Assembly: GCA_024998645.1 (NCBI GenBank)
Contig: JACOEJ010000001.1
Coordinates: forward strand, 40,506 to 104,505
DNA length: 64,000 bases
DNA from: Nitrospira sp.
Lineage (GTDB): Bacteria; Nitrospirota; Nitrospiria; Nitrospirales; Nitrospiraceae
Direction: 5' to 3'
Shown: one piece after another, positions 45,252-55,035 of the stretch
Position numbering within the stretch: position 1 is the first letter of the stretch
How the letters are laid out: each line of letters starts with the position of its first letter
Position numbers and translations under genes: made by a program
The notes under the pieces: generated by a model
Databases searched by the model: none
Told to the model about the DNA's origin: nothing
Seen by the model: only the letters and a program-made list of their open reading frames with translations

Positions 45252-45701
45252 TCACGGCTTTATGTACGCCCACCCTTGCTCCTGTCGCTCCATCAGCCGC
45301 ACCATCGCCGGTACCGTATCGCCGACTTCATCGAGCAGATCTTCACGCGAGACCTGCATCGCCTTCATCGTGTTGGAACAGGCCGTGTACTGCACCCCGT
45401 ACTCGGTCTTGAGCTGAGCCAGTTCAGCGCCGAATGTGGTCGTCTTCTTGGTGAGCAGCCCGAGCCCGGCCCCATGCACCACCAGTTCCAGTTCAAGACG
45501 CTCGCGCCCGACCGCCTGATAGAGATGACGGATATTATTCAATACTCCCCGTTGAACTTTCTCATCGCCTGAATTCAGATGCATGACGACACGATGTTGC
45601 TGATCCGGTTGATTCTGCCGACCAACTCTGTCTCCGGCCAAGAGAGGTGACGCCATGACCACCACTAGAAGCGCTGACATGGCAACCCACTGTTTCCTCA
45701 T
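45252..45701 (-). CDS. Secreted DsrE-family protein
   Basis: Signal peptide; HRVVMHLNSGDEKVQRGVLNNIRHLYQAVGRERLELELVVHGAGLGLL. Confidence 0.85.
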   Translation of the reverse strand: MRKQWVAMSALLVVVMASPLLAGDRVGRQNQPDQQHRVVMHLNSGDEKVQRGVLNNIRHLYQAVGRERLELELVVHGAGLGLLTKKTTTFGAELAQLKTEYGVQYTACSNTMKAMQVSREDLLDEVGDTVPAMVRLMERQEQGWAYIKP

Positions 45702-45725
45702 AGCTCCCCCCCGTCACTGGCGATA

Positions 45726-46268
45726 TTAGGATGAACCGCCGGCTATCAGTCGAATCAGCTGTGCCGCGGCCCAGACAAAAAATACTCCGTACACCGATCC
45801 AAAAAACCAGGGAAAGCTGACGGCGCGATGGGCCCACCACTGGCGATGTTGGCGGAACGCCCAGTTCGGCAGGAATACCGGCGGCTCGTTCCGTGGGTCT
45901 TGAATCGGCTGCCTCGACTCATGGAGCTGATAGAGACTCGTGACCAGCTTCTGCCGATCCCAGCCGGGAGATTGCTCGATCCCGCGCAACCGCCACTCCC
46001 ACAAGGCATTCTGGCCCGACAATCGTCCAAGCACGATCGCCATCTGGAGGCACATCAACACGCCAAACGCGCAGAGCAGGACAATCAAGATGGTGAACGA
46101 CAGAGGCAGCAATTCCCGCGACACTATCAGGCCGATCACCGCCACGAAAATGGAATGCGCCGTCAGGTAGTCGGAGAGCATCGTATGATAGTCGCGCACT
46201 CCCGAAGTCCAGAGCATCAGCAGATGCTCATAACTGGAATCGAGATCGGAGTTAGCTGCCGCAGTCAT
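45726..46268 (-). CDS. Hypothetical membrane protein
   Basis: Two apparent TM segments (IFVAVIGLIVSRELLPLSFTILIVLLCAFGVLMCLQ; WFFGSVYGVFFVWAAAQLIRLI). Confidence 0.7.
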   Translation of the reverse strand: MTAAANSDLDSSYEHLLMLWTSGVRDYHTMLSDYLTAHSIFVAVIGLIVSRELLPLSFTILIVLLCAFGVLMCLQMAIVLGRLSGQNALWEWRLRGIEQSPGWDRQKLVTSLYQLHESRQPIQDPRNEPPVFLPNWAFRQHRQWWAHRAVSFPWFFGSVYGVFFVWAAAQLIRLIAGGSS

Positions 46269-46381
46269 CCTGGCCTCCCGTCCGTCATGTACTACTAAAC
46301 TCCGCACCAGCCGCAAGGGTGTGAGGGCGCCTCCCGTAGCGCAATCACCGACGATCTTTCAGTTCCCCAACATCATCGGAC

Positions 46382-48985
46382 TCAGAGGGGTGCCGGGATT
46401 TGCGGGATGGACAGTCCCTTCGCATTGCCTCTACCAAACCGTTTCGTCGCTTCAAAGGCGACGAGACTGACAATCCCCGCAGCCACACACACAGCCAGAT
46501 CAATGGGCTCGAGTGCTGAGAACCGAAATACCTCCCGCAGAAACGGGAGAGTCAGCACAAGCGTCAATAACGCCAGGGCGCTCCCGGCCACCCACCACAG
46601 GGCTTGATTGGGCACGCGAAACATGTCGGCCATTGAGCGTGACCAAGACCGATTGGTAACGATGAGTCCGAGACTCGCCAATATCAGCGCCGTGAACGTC
46701 AATGTTCTCGCATGCTCCGCACCGTCACCACGGTACAGCGAAACAGAAAAGATCGTCAGCACAATCAGGAACAGACAGAGCCCTTGCACCAGACCCAGCG
46801 TGATGGTGGATCGATCAAAGAGCGGGGCATCGGTGGCACGTGGCGGTCGGCGCATGATGTCGTTTTCTTCCGACTCCGCTTCGAAGACGATTGAACAGGC
46901 CGGATCGATAATCAGCTGCAGGAATAAGATGTGGACCGGCAACAGAATCAACGGCCAGCCCAACATGACCGGCACGAGCGACAAACCGACGATCGGGAAA
47001 TGCGCCGCGATCACGAAGGCGATGGCCTTCTTCAGGTTGTCGAAAATCCGTCGCCCCAGCTTCACCGCCTCAACGATCGATGAGAAATCGTCATCCAACA
47101 ACACCACCCCCGCCGCTTCGCGCGCCACATCGGTCCCGCGCCCCCCCATGGCGATACCGATATCCGCCGCCTTCAGTGCCGGAGCATCGTTGACGCCGTC
47201 TCCGGTCATCGCGACGATTTCACCGCTGGCCTTGAGCGCATTCACGAGACGAAGCTTTTGCTCCGGCACGACCCGACAGAATACGTTGATACGGCCGACC
47301 TGACGCTGCAACTCCGCATCGCTCATGGCATCAAGCTCCGGCCCGGAAATGATGCCATCGTCAGACACGAGGCCGATTTGCTGTGCGATCCTCCGCGCAG
47401 TGGTCGGATGATCCCCTGTCATCATTACCACCCGAATACCGGCTTCCCGGCTCTCCTTGATCGCCGCAGGAACGGCGGGGCGTACCGGATCCAGTAGGCC
47501 GATAAGCCCGAGCAGCTGGAACTCGAAATCATGCTGGATGTCCGGCAAGGTAGTGCGCATAAACCTCGCCTGAGCCACACCCAACACGCGTAGGCCTTGC
47601 TCCGCCATGACATTGATCTGCCGGCTGACCGCTTCGGCTCGTTGCGGATCCAGGTGGCACAAATCTACGATCGCTTCCGGGGCACCCTTGGCGGCAATGA
47701 CATATCGGTCGCCCTCTGGTGATTGCCACACCCGGGACATCGCCAGCAGCTCCGGAGATAACGGATACTCTTCCACCAGCATCCAGTCCTCGTGCCAATG
47801 TTCTGTGCCGGCAAGGAGCGTCTGTCCCGCATCACGGATGGCCTTTTCCATCGGGTCAAACGGATCGCGTTGACTTGCCAGAACACTGAACTCCAGCAGC
47901 TCGTGATACGTCTCGGGGAGGCCACCGGGGTCAGGCGCACTGACATCGAACGATTGTCCGTCGACAGACACCATCGCCAGCGCCATGCGGTTCTGAGTCA
48001 GCGTGCCGGTCTTGTCGACACAGAGCACCGTGGTCGATCCAAGCGATTCGACTGCGGGGATGTGCCGAATCAAGACTCGTTTTTTGGAGAGGCGCCACGC
48101 CCCTAACCCGAGAAAAATCGTGAGAATGACCGGCAGCTCTTCCGGCAAAATGGCCATGGCCAGCGTAATCCCGACGAGGAACCCGTTCAGCCAATCGGTG
48201 CGGGTCACGCCATACCAGATGGCCACGAGGGCCGCCAGCGCTAACCCGACCCAGGCCAATCGTTTCACCGTGACCCCGGTTTCACGCTGAATGCGAGTCG
48301 GTTCCTGCTCCAGGCGAGTCAACGCCTTGCCGATACGGCCGATTTCCGTGCGCGGTCCGGTTGCATGGACCGTCGCAGTCCCTTTCCCTTGCACCACCAG
48401 CGAGCCTGAAAAGATGAAGGGCAGATCATCGCCCCCCGGCCGCCCCTGCTGTGTCTCCTGGGCCCGACCGGCCCTCTTTCGCACAGGAACGGATTCCCCC
48501 GTCAGGAGCGACTCGTCGATTGCCAGGACCGAACAGGACCTCAGCACCGCATCGGCCGGCACTCGATCACCTTCGGCGAGCATGATGAGATCGCCGCACA
48601 CGACATCTCGGCCGGGAATCCGAATTGGTTCACCATCACGGACCACCAACGCGCGCGGGCTGGACAGGTCGCGCAGCGCCTCCAATGCGCGTTCAGTTTT
48701 TCGTTCCTGAAACAATGTGATGCCTATCACGATACAGACAAACCCGAGCAGCATCAGCGCCTCTTGGGCATCCCCGATGACCAGGTAAATCGCACCACAG
48801 ATCATCAACAGTATGAACATCGGCTCGCGGGCCACATTGAACGCGATCGCCCACGTGCTCCGCGGCTTGGAGGAAGGCAATTCGTTATAACCCTCCGTCG
48901 CTATGAGTGCTTCCGCGGCGGCGGCCGTTAAGCCCGCTGTCGAGGCCGTAATCGGCAGACGATCGTTTAATTCACGCGTTGGCAA
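46382..48985 (-). CDS. Cation-translocating P-type ATPase (Ca2+-type)
   Basis: VLCVDKTGTLTQN phosphorylation motif; MTGDGVNDAPALKAADIGIAMG. Confidence 0.96.
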   Translation of the reverse strand: MPTRELNDRLPITASTAGLTAAAAEALIATEGYNELPSSKPRSTWAIAFNVAREPMFILLMICGAIYLVIGDAQEALMLLGFVCIVIGITLFQERKTERALEALRDLSSPRALVVRDGEPIRIPGRDVVCGDLIMLAEGDRVPADAVLRSCSVLAIDESLLTGESVPVRKRAGRAQETQQGRPGGDDLPFIFSGSLVVQGKGTATVHATGPRTEIGRIGKALTRLEQEPTRIQRETGVTVKRLAWVGLALAALVAIWYGVTRTDWLNGFLVGITLAMAILPEELPVILTIFLGLGAWRLSKKRVLIRHIPAVESLGSTTVLCVDKTGTLTQNRMALAMVSVDGQSFDVSAPDPGGLPETYHELLEFSVLASQRDPFDPMEKAIRDAGQTLLAGTEHWHEDWMLVEEYPLSPELLAMSRVWQSPEGDRYVIAAKGAPEAIVDLCHLDPQRAEAVSRQINVMAEQGLRVLGVAQARFMRTTLPDIQHDFEFQLLGLIGLLDPVRPAVPAAIKESREAGIRVVMMTGDHPTTARRIAQQIGLVSDDGIISGPELDAMSDAELQRQVGRINVFCRVVPEQKLRLVNALKASGEIVAMTGDGVNDAPALKAADIGIAMGGRGTDVAREAAGVVLLDDDFSSIVEAVKLGRRIFDNLKKAIAFVIAAHFPIVGLSLVPVMLGWPLILLPVHILFLQLIIDPACSIVFEAESEENDIMRRPPRATDAPLFDRSTITLGLVQGLCLFLIVLTIFSVSLYRGDGAEHARTLTFTALILASLGLIVTNRSWSRSMADMFRVPNQALWWVAGSALALLTLVLTLPFLREVFRFSALEPIDLAVCVAAGIVSLVAFEATKRFGRGNAKGLSIPQIPAPL

Positions 48986-49179
48986 TCACACCTCTGGGCC
49001 ACACTCATTGGCATTGGCAACGGCTGGTTCATCTTGGCTATGGACGGCACCATCACTCGTGCAAGCTCTCAGCCTGCCGATGAAGGACGGGCAATCGGAC
49101 AGCGCATTGCCTGGAATACCGAGTTTGTACGCGACTGGGAGTATGAGATGGGCCGACTCCCGAAACAATCGCACCATCC

Positions 49180-49530
49180 TCATCGAGGAAAGGTCAGGAT
49201 GTAGGCCAACACATCGCGGATCGCCTCATCCGACAATGTCGTCTTCCACGCGTCCATCACCGTATTCGTCCGGCCGTCATGGATGCTTCGGAGTAACCGC
49301 GAATCGGGTTTCATCAGGACCTCGCTCGACGTCAGATCCGCCACCGGCGGATCAAACTGCGTCGCGCCGTCCCCTCTCCCCTGCGGGCCATGGCAGGCCA
49401 GGCAATATTTCTCATAGACCTGCTTCCCTCGAGACAGATTCGCTTCGCCGGCCGCATGTCCTGGAATGACCGGCACCAGCCACCAGCCGATCACGGCGAC
49501 CACGATCATCTGCATGCGAAAATCCATCAT
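49180..49530 (-). CDS. c-type cytochrome
   Basis: GKQVYEKYCLACHGPQGRGDGATQFDPPVADLTSSEVLMKPDSRLL. Confidence 0.92.
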   Translation of the reverse strand: MMDFRMQMIVVAVIGWWLVPVIPGHAAGEANLSRGKQVYEKYCLACHGPQGRGDGATQFDPPVADLTSSEVLMKPDSRLLRSIHDGRTNTVMDAWKTTLSDEAIRDVLAYILTFPR

Positions 49531-49570
49531 GATCTCCCTACCGCCCCGCTTCGAATGGCCTGCCGCTCAT

Positions 49571-50203
49571 CTACCGATTGCACTCCGGCTGATGCCGCAC
49601 ACAGCTCTGGAGCCACGACGTGACCTGCGTGAGCACGGCGGCGGTTGCCTGGTTCGCCGCCAATACACCCCCGTAGGCATCCTCGCTCGGAGCCTGGGCC
49701 ACCGCTTCGAATGTTTTCGTACTCACAACGCGAGACTCTTTGAGATCCACGAGCTGGCTGCGGAGCGTCATCCGCACGCGGCTCGGCCGTTGCAGAAACT
49801 CCTGCTGAACGGCGAACCCCGCCACATCCAACCGATAATCCCCGCGAATGGAACTCGGCAAGGCGACGACCGTGCGCCAGTCACCGGTTCGACCGGCCGA
49901 CTGCACCAGCAACGGCGAGAACAGACGCGCGGGACTCTCGGCCCATTGATTCGCGGCGTAGTACTCCAATTCGAACTGCCGCGTGACATAGACCATCCGC
50001 TGCGTCTCAAACCCGGGTTCCGCCTGTGGCAGACTCACCAACAAGACCGGCCCATCCACTGGAACAGGAAGCCCTTCATCAGACCCTCCGTCCACACTCA
50101 ATTGAAAGGTATGAACCGGAAGGGCATCGCCCCGCGGCGAGAGACAGCCCGGTGCCGTCAACAACAACAGCGTCAATACCGTTCGTCCAGACCACGATTT
50201 CAT
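49571..50203 (-). CDS. ABC-type transport auxiliary lipoprotein (PqiC/Mla-associated)
   Basis: Lipobox LTAPGC; FVYVTRQFELEYYAANQWAESPARLFSPLLVQ-type sequence; downstream of mlaD-like gene. Confidence 0.82.
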   Translation of the reverse strand: MKSWSGRTVLTLLLLTAPGCLSPRGDALPVHTFQLSVDGGSDEGLPVPVDGPVLLVSLPQAEPGFETQRMVYVTRQFELEYYAANQWAESPARLFSPLLVQSAGRTGDWRTVVALPSSIRGDYRLDVAGFAVQQEFLQRPSRVRMTLRSQLVDLKESRVVSTKTFEAVAQAPSEDAYGGVLAANQATAAVLTQVTSWLQSCVRHQPECNR

Positions 50204-50213
50204 CTGTGCCTCC

Positions 50214-51176
50214 CTACTCGCCGGGCCCGCGGCGCTGCGCCGGCTTCCCGAACACCAGCGCGTTCGGTTCCCGCTCCAGATCGCGCACCACGCGATTGAG
50301 GGTTCCGGTCAATTGCCGCAGTTCGCTCACCAACAGACTCGACTCCGGCAAGGTCTGTCGTGAGAACTGCTCGACCTCCGGCTTCGTCTCATTGACCAAC
50401 GCCCCGACGGCTTTGCTCGTCACCGCCAACTCGTCGGTCAATCGCTGAAGCGACAGGGCACTCTTGTTGATCCGCCCGAGCAGCAACGGTACATGCTCGT
50501 TGAGCGACAGGGTCATCTTCGCGAGATTGTCCGCACTCCGCTCCGCGCCGGTCAGCCCGCGGTCCAGCTGATCTTTATGAGCGGCGATCGTCTGCGCCAC
50601 CTCGGACAGATCTTTGAGCGTCTGCTTTAACCGGACACTGTTCTCCTCATCCACCACCTCCGACGCCCCCTTCACCAACACGTCAAGATCGGTGAGCAGT
50701 TTGGTCAGCCCCTTTTCGGATAAGAGCCGGGACACAGCCTCGTCGAGACGAAAGAACAAGGACGGCCCCGTCTTAATGACGGGGTATGCCTGCCCTGCCG
50801 CCGCCTGCAGCGGAGGAGCCTCCCGGCTTCCCCCGGTCAGATTGATCGTCGCCAGGCCCGTCAATCCCTGGGTCTCGAGAACGGCGATGGTATCGGTCTT
50901 GATCGGCGTCCCGCGGGCAATATCCAACGTCAGCCGCACCTCTTCGGGATTGTTCTGATTCAAATCAATGGCCTTCACCCGTCCCACATCGACGCCGCGA
51001 TACTTCACCGTGGAGTCCACGCTCAAGCCGGCGACGGACTCCCGCATAAACGCTTCGTACCGGTCATTGACGCCGCGGTAGTCCGTTTTCCCCAGCCAGA
51101 ACATGGCGATCACCATCGCCGCGCCGAGAACGACGACAAAGGAGCCCACGAGAAAATAATTTACCTTCGGTTCCAT
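50214..51176 (-). CDS. mlaD: MlaD/MCE-domain protein
   Basis: NYFLVGSFVVVLGAAMVIAMFWLGK...VKYRGVDVGRVKAIDLNQNNPEEVRLTLDIARGTPIKTDTIAVLETQGLTGLATINLTGG. Confidence 0.93.
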   Translation of the reverse strand: MEPKVNYFLVGSFVVVLGAAMVIAMFWLGKTDYRGVNDRYEAFMRESVAGLSVDSTVKYRGVDVGRVKAIDLNQNNPEEVRLTLDIARGTPIKTDTIAVLETQGLTGLATINLTGGSREAPPLQAAAGQAYPVIKTGPSLFFRLDEAVSRLLSEKGLTKLLTDLDVLVKGASEVVDEENSVRLKQTLKDLSEVAQTIAAHKDQLDRGLTGAERSADNLAKMTLSLNEHVPLLLGRINKSALSLQRLTDELAVTSKAVGALVNETKPEVEQFSRQTLPESSLLVSELRQLTGTLNRVVRDLEREPNALVFGKPAQRRGPGE

Positions 51177-51216
51177 GACACCCTCATTCTACTCGCTTCC
51201 TGCTCTCCTGAACGCG

Positions 51217-52032
51217 TCACGTGCGGCGACCTTGTTGATTCCAGGCCGCCTGCTCCTGCGCCGCCCGCCCCCGCTGGCCCTGGAAATATTCACGAATGAC
51301 GGGGTCGTCGGACTGTGACAACTCCTGCATCGTCCCGACGCCGAGGACCTTCCCGTTACCCAAGACGGCCACCCGATCGGCGATGCGCCACAGCGAATCC
51401 AGATCGTGCGTCACCATGACCACCGTCAGCCCCAGCAGGCGCTTCAGAGAGAGCACCAGATCATCAAATCCCGCGGCGATGATCGGATCCAAACCGGCCG
51501 TCGGCTCATCGAGGAACAACAGTTCAGGATCCATCACGATCGCCCGGGCCAGCGCCGCCCGCCGCCGCATCCCGCCGCTCAACTCGCTGGGAAATTTGGT
51601 GGCGCTATCCGGCGGCAATCCCACCATTGCAATCTTGACGGCCACAATCTCCCGGATCAGCTGTGCGCTCAGGCCCGTAAATTCCCGCAGCGGCACCGCG
51701 ACATTTTCCGCCAGCGTGAAGGAACTGAACAACGCGCCCTGCTGGAACATCACCCCGAACCGCCGATGGATCGGTCGACCGTCGTATTCTTCCAACGCCC
51801 GGCTGTCTAAACCGAATAGGTGGATCGAACCGGACGAGGGTGTGAGCAGCCCCACGATTTCCCTCAGCAACGTCGATTTTCCGCACCCGTTGCCGCCGGC
51901 AATAGCAAAGACTTCGCCGCGCCGGACCGAAAGGTTCACGTCCGCGTGCACCACGGCCTGGCCGAATCGAGTCGCCACATGGCTGACCTCGATAATCGAT
52001 TGCTGTTTCTCGACGCGTTCTGGGTTCGCCAT
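51217..52032 (-). CDS. mlaF: ABC transporter ATP-binding protein (MlaF-like)
   Basis: FAIAGGNGCGKSTLLREIVGLL; LSGGMRRRAALARAIVMDPELLFLDEPTAGLDP. Confidence 0.95.
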   Translation of the reverse strand: MANPERVEKQQSIIEVSHVATRFGQAVVHADVNLSVRRGEVFAIAGGNGCGKSTLLREIVGLLTPSSGSIHLFGLDSRALEEYDGRPIHRRFGVMFQQGALFSSFTLAENVAVPLREFTGLSAQLIREIVAVKIAMVGLPPDSATKFPSELSGGMRRRAALARAIVMDPELLFLDEPTAGLDPIIAAGFDDLVLSLKRLLGLTVVMVTHDLDSLWRIADRVAVLGNGKVLGVGTMQELSQSDDPVIREYFQGQRGRAAQEQAAWNQQGRRT

Positions 52033-52034
52033 TG

Positions 52035-53204
52035 CTAGAGATCCCACCAGTTCAGCAGAATACTGCAAATCGCGTCGAACACGATCACCAGGAAAATCCC
52101 CTGGACCACACTGATCGTCGTATGACGTCCGACATCGTCCACCCCGCCGCGAATCTGGAATCCCTGGTAGCATCCGACCAGTGCAATGATAATGGCAAAA
52201 AACGGCGCCTTGGCGATCCCGATGAAAAAGTGCCGGACGGCGACCGCGTCTTCAAAGCGCGAGACAAACTCCGTAAAGCTGACATTCAACTGGCCCGAGG
52301 CGATCAGCATCCCCCCGAAGACTCCCAACACATCCGCGTACACCGTCAGCAACGGCAAAGCGATGACCAACGCCAGCGCCCGTGGAAGCACGAGCAGCGC
52401 CATCGGCGAAATGCCCAGCGTCCGCACGGCATCCAGCTCTTCCGTCACCTTCATGGTCCCGATCTCGGCCGCATAGGCCGATCCCGATCGCCCGGCAATC
52501 AGGATGGCCACGATCAATGGTGAAATCTCACGGAGCAACGAGATGCCCACCAGATCGACGATAAAAATGTTCGTCCCGAACTTTCGCAGCTGCTCGGCGC
52601 CCTGATAAGCAATCACCACGCCGATGAGAAACGTCAGCAACCCCGTGATCGGCAGGGCATTCACCCCGTCGATTTGCAGCATCCGTAAGAGAGAGCGCCA
52701 GCGCAGCGATCCCGGTCGACGCAGCACGCGCAGAAAGGCGACGGTGCTCTCGCCAAGAAAGGCGAGACCGCGACTACCGGACTCCAGTTGATGCCACGCG
52801 GCCCGACCCACTCGCTCAATCCATCCCCCTTGCCACCCTTGCGCAGGGACCATCCCGGACGCGCTCACCGACTGAGTCTCGACCATTTGGAGCAACGCAG
52901 CAAATTCCGGTGGCAGGCCTTGGAGAGACGACGTTCGTCCACCCCGACCGGCCGCACGGACGCTTTGATGCAAGAGCACCGCCCCGCCCGTATCCATCGC
53001 AGTAATCTTGCTCGCGTCATAGATCACCCCGCCCCTCTCGGGCCAGCCGAGCGCACCGGCCTGGTGTTCAAGGTCGGCGACATTCGGCAGAACCCACCGG
53101 CCGCGGCAATGCATCACGTTGTCCACGCGCTCGATCGATGCCTGCTGTTCCATCGTCATACTCGATTCACACCTCGTGTCACCCAGCCCCGCCGTCCGGC
53201 GCAT
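52035..53204 (-). CDS. mlaE: MlaE-type permease with N-terminal STAS domain
   Basis: GGVIYDASKITAMDTGGAVLLHQ; LIVAILIAGRSGSAYAAEIGTMKVTEELDAVRTLGISPMALLVLPRALALVIALPLLT. Confidence 0.93.
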   Translation of the reverse strand: MRRTAGLGDTRCESSMTMEQQASIERVDNVMHCRGRWVLPNVADLEHQAGALGWPERGGVIYDASKITAMDTGGAVLLHQSVRAAGRGGRTSSLQGLPPEFAALLQMVETQSVSASGMVPAQGWQGGWIERVGRAAWHQLESGSRGLAFLGESTVAFLRVLRRPGSLRWRSLLRMLQIDGVNALPITGLLTFLIGVVIAYQGAEQLRKFGTNIFIVDLVGISLLREISPLIVAILIAGRSGSAYAAEIGTMKVTEELDAVRTLGISPMALLVLPRALALVIALPLLTVYADVLGVFGGMLIASGQLNVSFTEFVSRFEDAVAVRHFFIGIAKAPFFAIIIALVGCYQGFQIRGGVDDVGRHTTISVVQGIFLVIVFDAICSILLNWWDL

Positions 53205-53232
53205 CCCAGGCGCCGCACACCCTTCGCGCAGA

Positions 53233-55035
53233 TCAGTGCGTATCCATGATCGCTCTCAGCTCACTCCCGCTGATGACTTCCCGTTCCAGCAGGACCCGCG
53301 CACCTTCGACCAAGGCAGCTTTGCGCTGCTCGAGTAGCTGCGTCACCCGCTCGTACTGTTCGTCGATAATCCGCCGCACTTCACAATCGATCTCCCGGGC
53401 CGTCTCTTCGGAGTAGTCCCCTTTTTCAGAGGCTACCGGAATCTGGACGAACTGCGGCTGCCGTTCCCGTTCCAGCGTAATGGTGCCCAGTCTCTCGCTC
53501 ATTCCGTAGGCCTTCACCATGCTCTTGGCAATGTCCGTCGTTTTGACCAGATCGTTCTGCGCGCCGGTGGAGGCTTCGCCGAAGATCATTTCCTCGGCAA
53601 TCCGTCCCCCTAAGAGCACCGCAATCTTGTTCTCCAACTCGGACTTCGTCATCAGAAACCGGTCCTCTGTGGGCAGTTGCAGCGTGTACCCGAGCGCCGC
53701 CACGCCGCGAGGAATGATCGAGATTTTCTGCACCTGGTCCGAGCCCGGCAACGAGATCGCCACCAACGCATGACCGGTCTCATGATAGGCCACCCGTTCT
53801 TTTTCCATCTTATTGAGGACCCGATTCTTCTTTTCCAATCCGGCGATCACCCGTTCCACCGCTTCCTGCAACTCCGAAATCCCCACCAGGTCTTTGCCTC
53901 GCCGAACTGCCAGCAAGGCCGCCTCATTGATGATATTGGCCAGATCGGCGCCGGAGAACCCGGGCGTCATTGCCGCGATGTTCTCGAGATCCGCATCAGG
54001 ACCCAACGGCACCTGCTTGGCATGCACCAGGAGGATGGCCAGACGGCCGATCTTGTCCGGACGGTCCACGACGACGTGGCGATCGAACCGGCCGGCGCGC
54101 AAGAGCGCCGGATCGAGAATTTCCGGACGGTTGGTCGCCGCCATCAAGATGACGCCGATGCGCGGATCGAACCCGTCCATCTCAACCAGCAATTGATTGA
54201 GCGTCTGCTCGCGTTCTTCGTGGGCCATAGGCCCCATGCCCCGCGCTTTTCCCAACGCATCAAGTTCATCGATGAAGATGATGCAGGGCGCCTTCAGCTT
54301 CGCCTGTTCGAAGAGATCCCGCACGCGCGCCGCCCCCACTCCCACAAACATTTCCACAAACTCCGAGCCACTGATGCTGAAGAACGTCACCCCGGCTTCT
54401 CCGGCAACCGCCCGGGCCAACAGCGTCTTGCCGGTTCCCGGCGGGCCGACCAATAAGATGCCTTTGGGGATCTTTCCCCCCAGTCGGGTGAACTTCTCCG
54501 GAGTCTTGAGGAACTCAATCACCTCGCGGAGTTCCTCCTTCGCTTCGTCCACGCCTGCGACATCGGCAAAGGTAATCTTGATATCGGTCTCAGCGTAAAT
54601 CTTCGCTTTGGACTGGCCCACCTGCATAAAGCCACCCTGGGTCTGCCCCAACCGGCGAATGAAAAAATACCAAATGGCCCCGAAAATGGCGGCCGGAAGA
54701 ATCCAGGACAAGACATCACGCCAGAAGGTGGTCTCGATGACTCCGACGAACTTCACTCCGTGCTGATTCAACTCCCGAACGAGATCCTGATCTTCGACCC
54801 GAATGGTCGAAAACAGCTTCGGCTCCTTGGCATCGCCCTCCGGCTTAAGCGTCCCCGTCAAGGTGTGGCTGCCGACCGCAACCTCGGCAACTTTGCCGGC
54901 CACCACGAGCTGCCTGAATTCGCTGTAGGGAAGCTCTTCGATCTTCTGGAGAGCATGGATCAAGTCATGGACGAGGATCACCGCCCAGATGGCGAGGAAG
55001 ACGTACCAGATGGAAAAAGAGATTTTCTTATTCAT
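53233..55035 (-). CDS. ftsH: ATP-dependent zinc metalloprotease FtsH
   Basis: [55 protein letters not shown]. Confidence 0.97.
   Translation of the reverse strand: MNKKISFSIWYVFLAIWAVILVHDLIHALQKIEELPYSEFRQLVVAGKVAEVAVGSHTLTGTLKPEGDAKEPKLFSTIRVEDQDLVRELNQHGVKFVGVIETTFWRDVLSWILPAAIFGAIWYFFIRRLGQTQGGFMQVGQSKAKIYAETDIKITFADVAGVDEAKEELREVIEFLKTPEKFTRLGGKIPKGILLVGPPGTGKTLLARAVAGEAGVTFFSISGSEFVEMFVGVGAARVRDLFEQAKLKAPCIIFIDELDALGKARGMGPMAHEEREQTLNQLLVEMDGFDPRIGVILMAATNRPEILDPALLRAGRFDRHVVVDRPDKIGRLAILLVHAKQVPLGPDADLENIAAMTPGFSGADLANIINEAALLAVRRGKDLVGISELQEAVERVIAGLEKKNRVLNKMEKERVAYHETGHALVAISLPGSDQVQKISIIPRGVAALGYTLQLPTEDRFLMTKSELENKIAVLLGGRIAEEMIFGEASTGAQNDLVKTTDIAKSMVKAYGMSERLGTITLERERQPQFVQIPVASEKGDYSEETAREIDCEVRRIIDEQYERVTQLLEQRKAALVEGARVLLEREVISGSELRAIMDTH

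Noticed and set aside
49060-49075. GG-N10-GC on minus strand (AGGCTGAGAGCTTGCA) upstream of the P-type ATPase
   Set aside because: No CTG...CAG palindrome found at the expected 80-130 bp, and the -24 half is weak.
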